In this document: one piece after another, positions 61,201-64,000 of the stretch
Layout of the letters: each line of letters opens with the position of its first letter
Numbering within the stretch: position 1 is the first letter of the stretch
Source: Lycocorax pyrrhopterus obiensis
Taxonomy: Eukaryota > Chordata > Aves > Passeriformes > Paradisaeidae
Assembly: GCA_014706295.1 (NCBI GenBank)
Contig: JACSVZ010000007.1
Coordinates: 52,280,975 to 52,344,974, forward strand
DNA length: 64,000 nt
Direction: 5' to 3'
The notes under the pieces: model-generated
What the model was told of the DNA's origin: nothing
Databases searched by the model: none
What the model saw: the letters and a program-made list of their open reading frames with translations, nothing else
Position numbers and translations under genes: made by a program

Positions 61201-64000
61201 TTTGGCACAAAAGCACATTCTTATCTTTACATCCCATAATGAGAAGGCAGGGACGGGACTGTTGCTACAGCTCTCTGGGTGGGTAGATGTAGAGTGCAAG
61301 AGAAGGGTGGCTGTAAACTGTTAGATATTTTTTCCTCCTCGCCTTTGCAAACAGAAGGACCCGCGCTTGTGGTCCTGCAGTGGTTTTCCTAAGCCCCCGG
61401 TGAGGAGGACTTCTCACACGATGTCAGACTGCGAGGGACTGCCTGTGGGTAAGCGACAGATTTATATTTACCCCAGTGTCCTGCCGACTGGTTCACATTC
61501 TCAGATTGCAAAGTCACACGCGAAGCCGCTTGCTTTTGAAGGGAGCCAGAGCCGCAGCAGGGAGAGGAGAAACTCTTTGAAAACACTGCAGATCCTGGTG
61601 CCGTGCCTTACGAGTCCGTGGTGGAGGGCTGGTGAGGGTGGTAATGCCTAGATTTTCTCTGAAGGCACAGGGGCTGGGTAGGAGGAAGGGTTGTGGAATT
61701 CAGACAGATGGTCTGAAGTGTTGGTGTCCAGAGAGATGATGGTATCGATGTGTGCAGTCTTGAGCTCAGTAAGGAGAGTTTGTGAGGATGTGTGCTGCAG
61801 GACCGGGCGCTGTGTGTGGGTCCTGTTTGCTCCTTGATAAACCTTCCTGGATGGTAACGCACGCAGTAAGGGCAGATAAATGGGTTCATTTCCTGAAAGG
61901 AAATAGAAATGTGCCCTATTTTTAAAATAAGCGTGTTACACACTTTGCCTGTATCTGGGAAAGAGTGCTTTACTAGCACTTAGGGCTGTATCTGTCAAAC
62001 TTCACTGAGTAGAAGAGCACATCAGCAAGAAGCATGTTTCTCAGTTGTTTTTTTTAAAACTTCTATAGGAACTGTAAGTATTCTCTAGGCTGCCTGTACA
62101 AAAGGAAACTCTTGTCAAAATGATAGCTTAATTCTCTGCCAAGGCATTTTACTAATAAAGAGATGGACTACTGGAAACACCTTTTATTTTATGTTTTCTT
62201 TTGCCATGGCAAGCATTTATCTTTTCATACATGTATATATACACACACGTACTGTGTAGCACTCAGGTTCCGTTGGTCTGTGAAGGCTGTGCATCAAAGA
62301 TGAGCTTCTGAGCTAAAAAGTGGGGCTGGAGAAGGTGAAGGCTGCCGCAGTATTTTTCTTTTTTCCTCCTCTCTCTCCTTCCATTTTGCAAAGCAAATCC
62401 CAAGTCCAAAACTGCGCACTCATAACCAGAGTGGAAAAATATAAATTATGTATATGGTGCAGAGTGAGCTGCACCATGCACAATTCCCTGTGCTGTTGCT
62501 ATCAGCTAAAGACAGGAGAGATGAAAATGAGTATTTCCTGCTTACCTGCTCAAAGGGCTGATCTGTTAACCAGCAAAGTTTCTCTTCTCCAGGCTTTGAT
62601 TTTAAAGGCCTGCCCCCAGTTTGCTTATTAAGCACTCTGAGCTGGGGGTGGGATATTTCAGGGTGACAGTAGCAGTATCAGCTGGCATCTGATATTAATG
62701 ATGAAACTGATATCGAGTGTGCATGGCATCTTGTGTGCAGAAGTTACTGATATCTCAATTACCTTTGCTGCTGAAAGGACCTAGGAGTTTTCCTCCAGAA
62801 AAGCATTCATGGACCCATTGAGGGAAGGAATGTTTTCTATGGGCAGGAATGAAAAGTAAAGATAAAGTGATGTTAAGATGTGGATCAGAAATGTGCCAGC
62901 ATACACAGAGGGAAAGGTTTATTTCTCTTTGTTCCCCCAAACATGTCCCCCAGCCCTGCTTCCAGGCCTGCTTCCAGGAAGCAGGGTTCACCCTGCCCCA
63001 TGCCAGATGCAACCAACCTGTCCCAAGGGACACCTGCTTCACAGACCTTGCATAATATTCTTTATGCTGTACTTATAGATGTGTAGATGCATATTTGCAT
63101 ATAAAAATAAGCACAAAAACAGCAGTGGAGAGAGAAATGGTGGTACTGCTTCAGAGTTATTAAGCAATGTTAGTGAACCAGTTGCTGACAGCTTGCTTTT
63201 CATGTCAAGGAATTTGGAAATAATTCTCTGTGGCTATTGCTCCTTGACCAGCTAGGTCAAAGTTTAAAACTTTAGCAGTTTAAAACTTAACACTCCATAA
63301 AAAGAGTTGCAAAAAATCATCGTCAAACTTCCTAATACACTTATTAGTGACCACTAGTGCAGAAATGCCCTTTTGCTGAATCCAGTGAGCATAGCAAGGC
63401 TGGAGTTGTACTTCTGAAATCCTTGGTTTTGAATGCAGCCAGATAATACAGCTACAAAAAGTTGGTGCAGTGACAGATATCATTAGCACTGCAATGTGGC
63501 TGCAATCCAGAGCCCTGCTTCTAACACAAACCATACAGCCCTGTGCATGCGCCCGTGTATACACATGCACACAGCTATAAATAAGTTTAGCCAAAGCACA
63601 GTATTAGTGTCAAGTGTATGTACTGCTTCAGGAACCTCTTTGCAAAGGGTGTGCCTCACGAACAACCTGGAGAGCTGCACTTTGTAGTTACAGGAAATTA
63701 ATGCCAGAGTTTTTAGACTGCTTTCAGCCTCCACAAGAATGTAGCAGGAACAGCTGCGTAATTGTTCCCTCAGAAAAGCAACTCGGGGAGAATGGCTGAA
63801 TACAATCTTTTACTTAAAGCTGGATATAGCTGAATATGAACGGGTTGATACACCAATCATTTTTCAAGAGACTTTATTCAATAAGAGTATCCTGCTTCAA
63901 TGCTGGAAATGGTTATGCAATTTTTTAATGATGAACGCACTGGATGTTTTTAAATTTCTGGTTTCTGTTCAATTCCAGCGTGGCTGAACCCTTTCACTGT

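Larger units (their letters stand above)
43201..64000. other. Intergenic region, distal part
   Basis: About 21 kb with no recognisable protein-coding exon series or RNA gene. It contains three CR1 fragments, SINE-like relics, the (AT)13 tract and a T-rich tract at about 53710-53740. Several blocks (44130-44420, 54420-54700, 57300-57570, 60880-61260) have the AT-rich look of vertebrate conserved non-coding elements. The EML gene expected from remembered synteny is not visible. Confidence 0.5.

Overview
The window is vertebrate nuclear DNA, most likely from a bird. It has large intron-containing genes with GT-AG introns, long non-coding stretches, CpG islands, several 3'-end fragments of CR1 LINEs (the dominant avian LINE) and one old avian-type solo LTR. 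No prokaryotic, organellar or CRISPR-like structure was seen.

Two protein-coding genes are supported, both on the + strand. (1) Positions 1093-11882 hold 14 coding exons of a CYP46A-family cytochrome P450 (cholesterol 24-hydroxylase family). The first exon lies upstream of the window. The reading frame is continuous through every splice junction, and the I-helix, ExxR and heme-cysteine motifs are intact. (2) Positions 18075-25778 hold seven coding exons of a 456-residue secreted kinase of the PKDCC/VLK family, starting inside a CpG island at about 17630-18740. It resembles mammalian PKDCC across the whole kinase domain and the cysteine-rich tail, but it sits beside a CYP46A gene. From memory, human PKDCC lies beside EML4, while CYP46A1 lies beside EML1, the EML4 paralogue. 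This gene is therefore best read as a second, paralogous PKDCC (PKDCC-like), probably an ohnologue absent from the equivalent mammalian locus.

Layout: 1-11882, CYP46A gene with a CR1 in each of two introns; 11883-17630, intergenic, with an ISRE-like motif about 1.6 kb before the kinase start codon; 17630-25778, the kinase gene; 25779-64000, about 38 kb in which I find no credible protein-coding gene. That last part holds CR1 fragments, one old solo LTR (38250-38838), possible MIR-like SINE relics, an (AT)13 microsatellite, an orphan CpG island (about 42690-43200) and several CNE-like blocks that may be regulatory. The block resemblance is an impression only and needs alignment to other genomes. 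The next gene expected from the remembered synteny (EML1) is not visible here.

Nothing points to a shared pathway between the two genes. CYP46A enzymes hydroxylate cholesterol in the endoplasmic reticulum, and VLK kinases phosphorylate secretory and extracellular proteins. Their adjacency looks like ancestral synteny, not an operon-like unit. All exon limits were read by hand from frame, splice sites and remembered homologues. No database search was possible.
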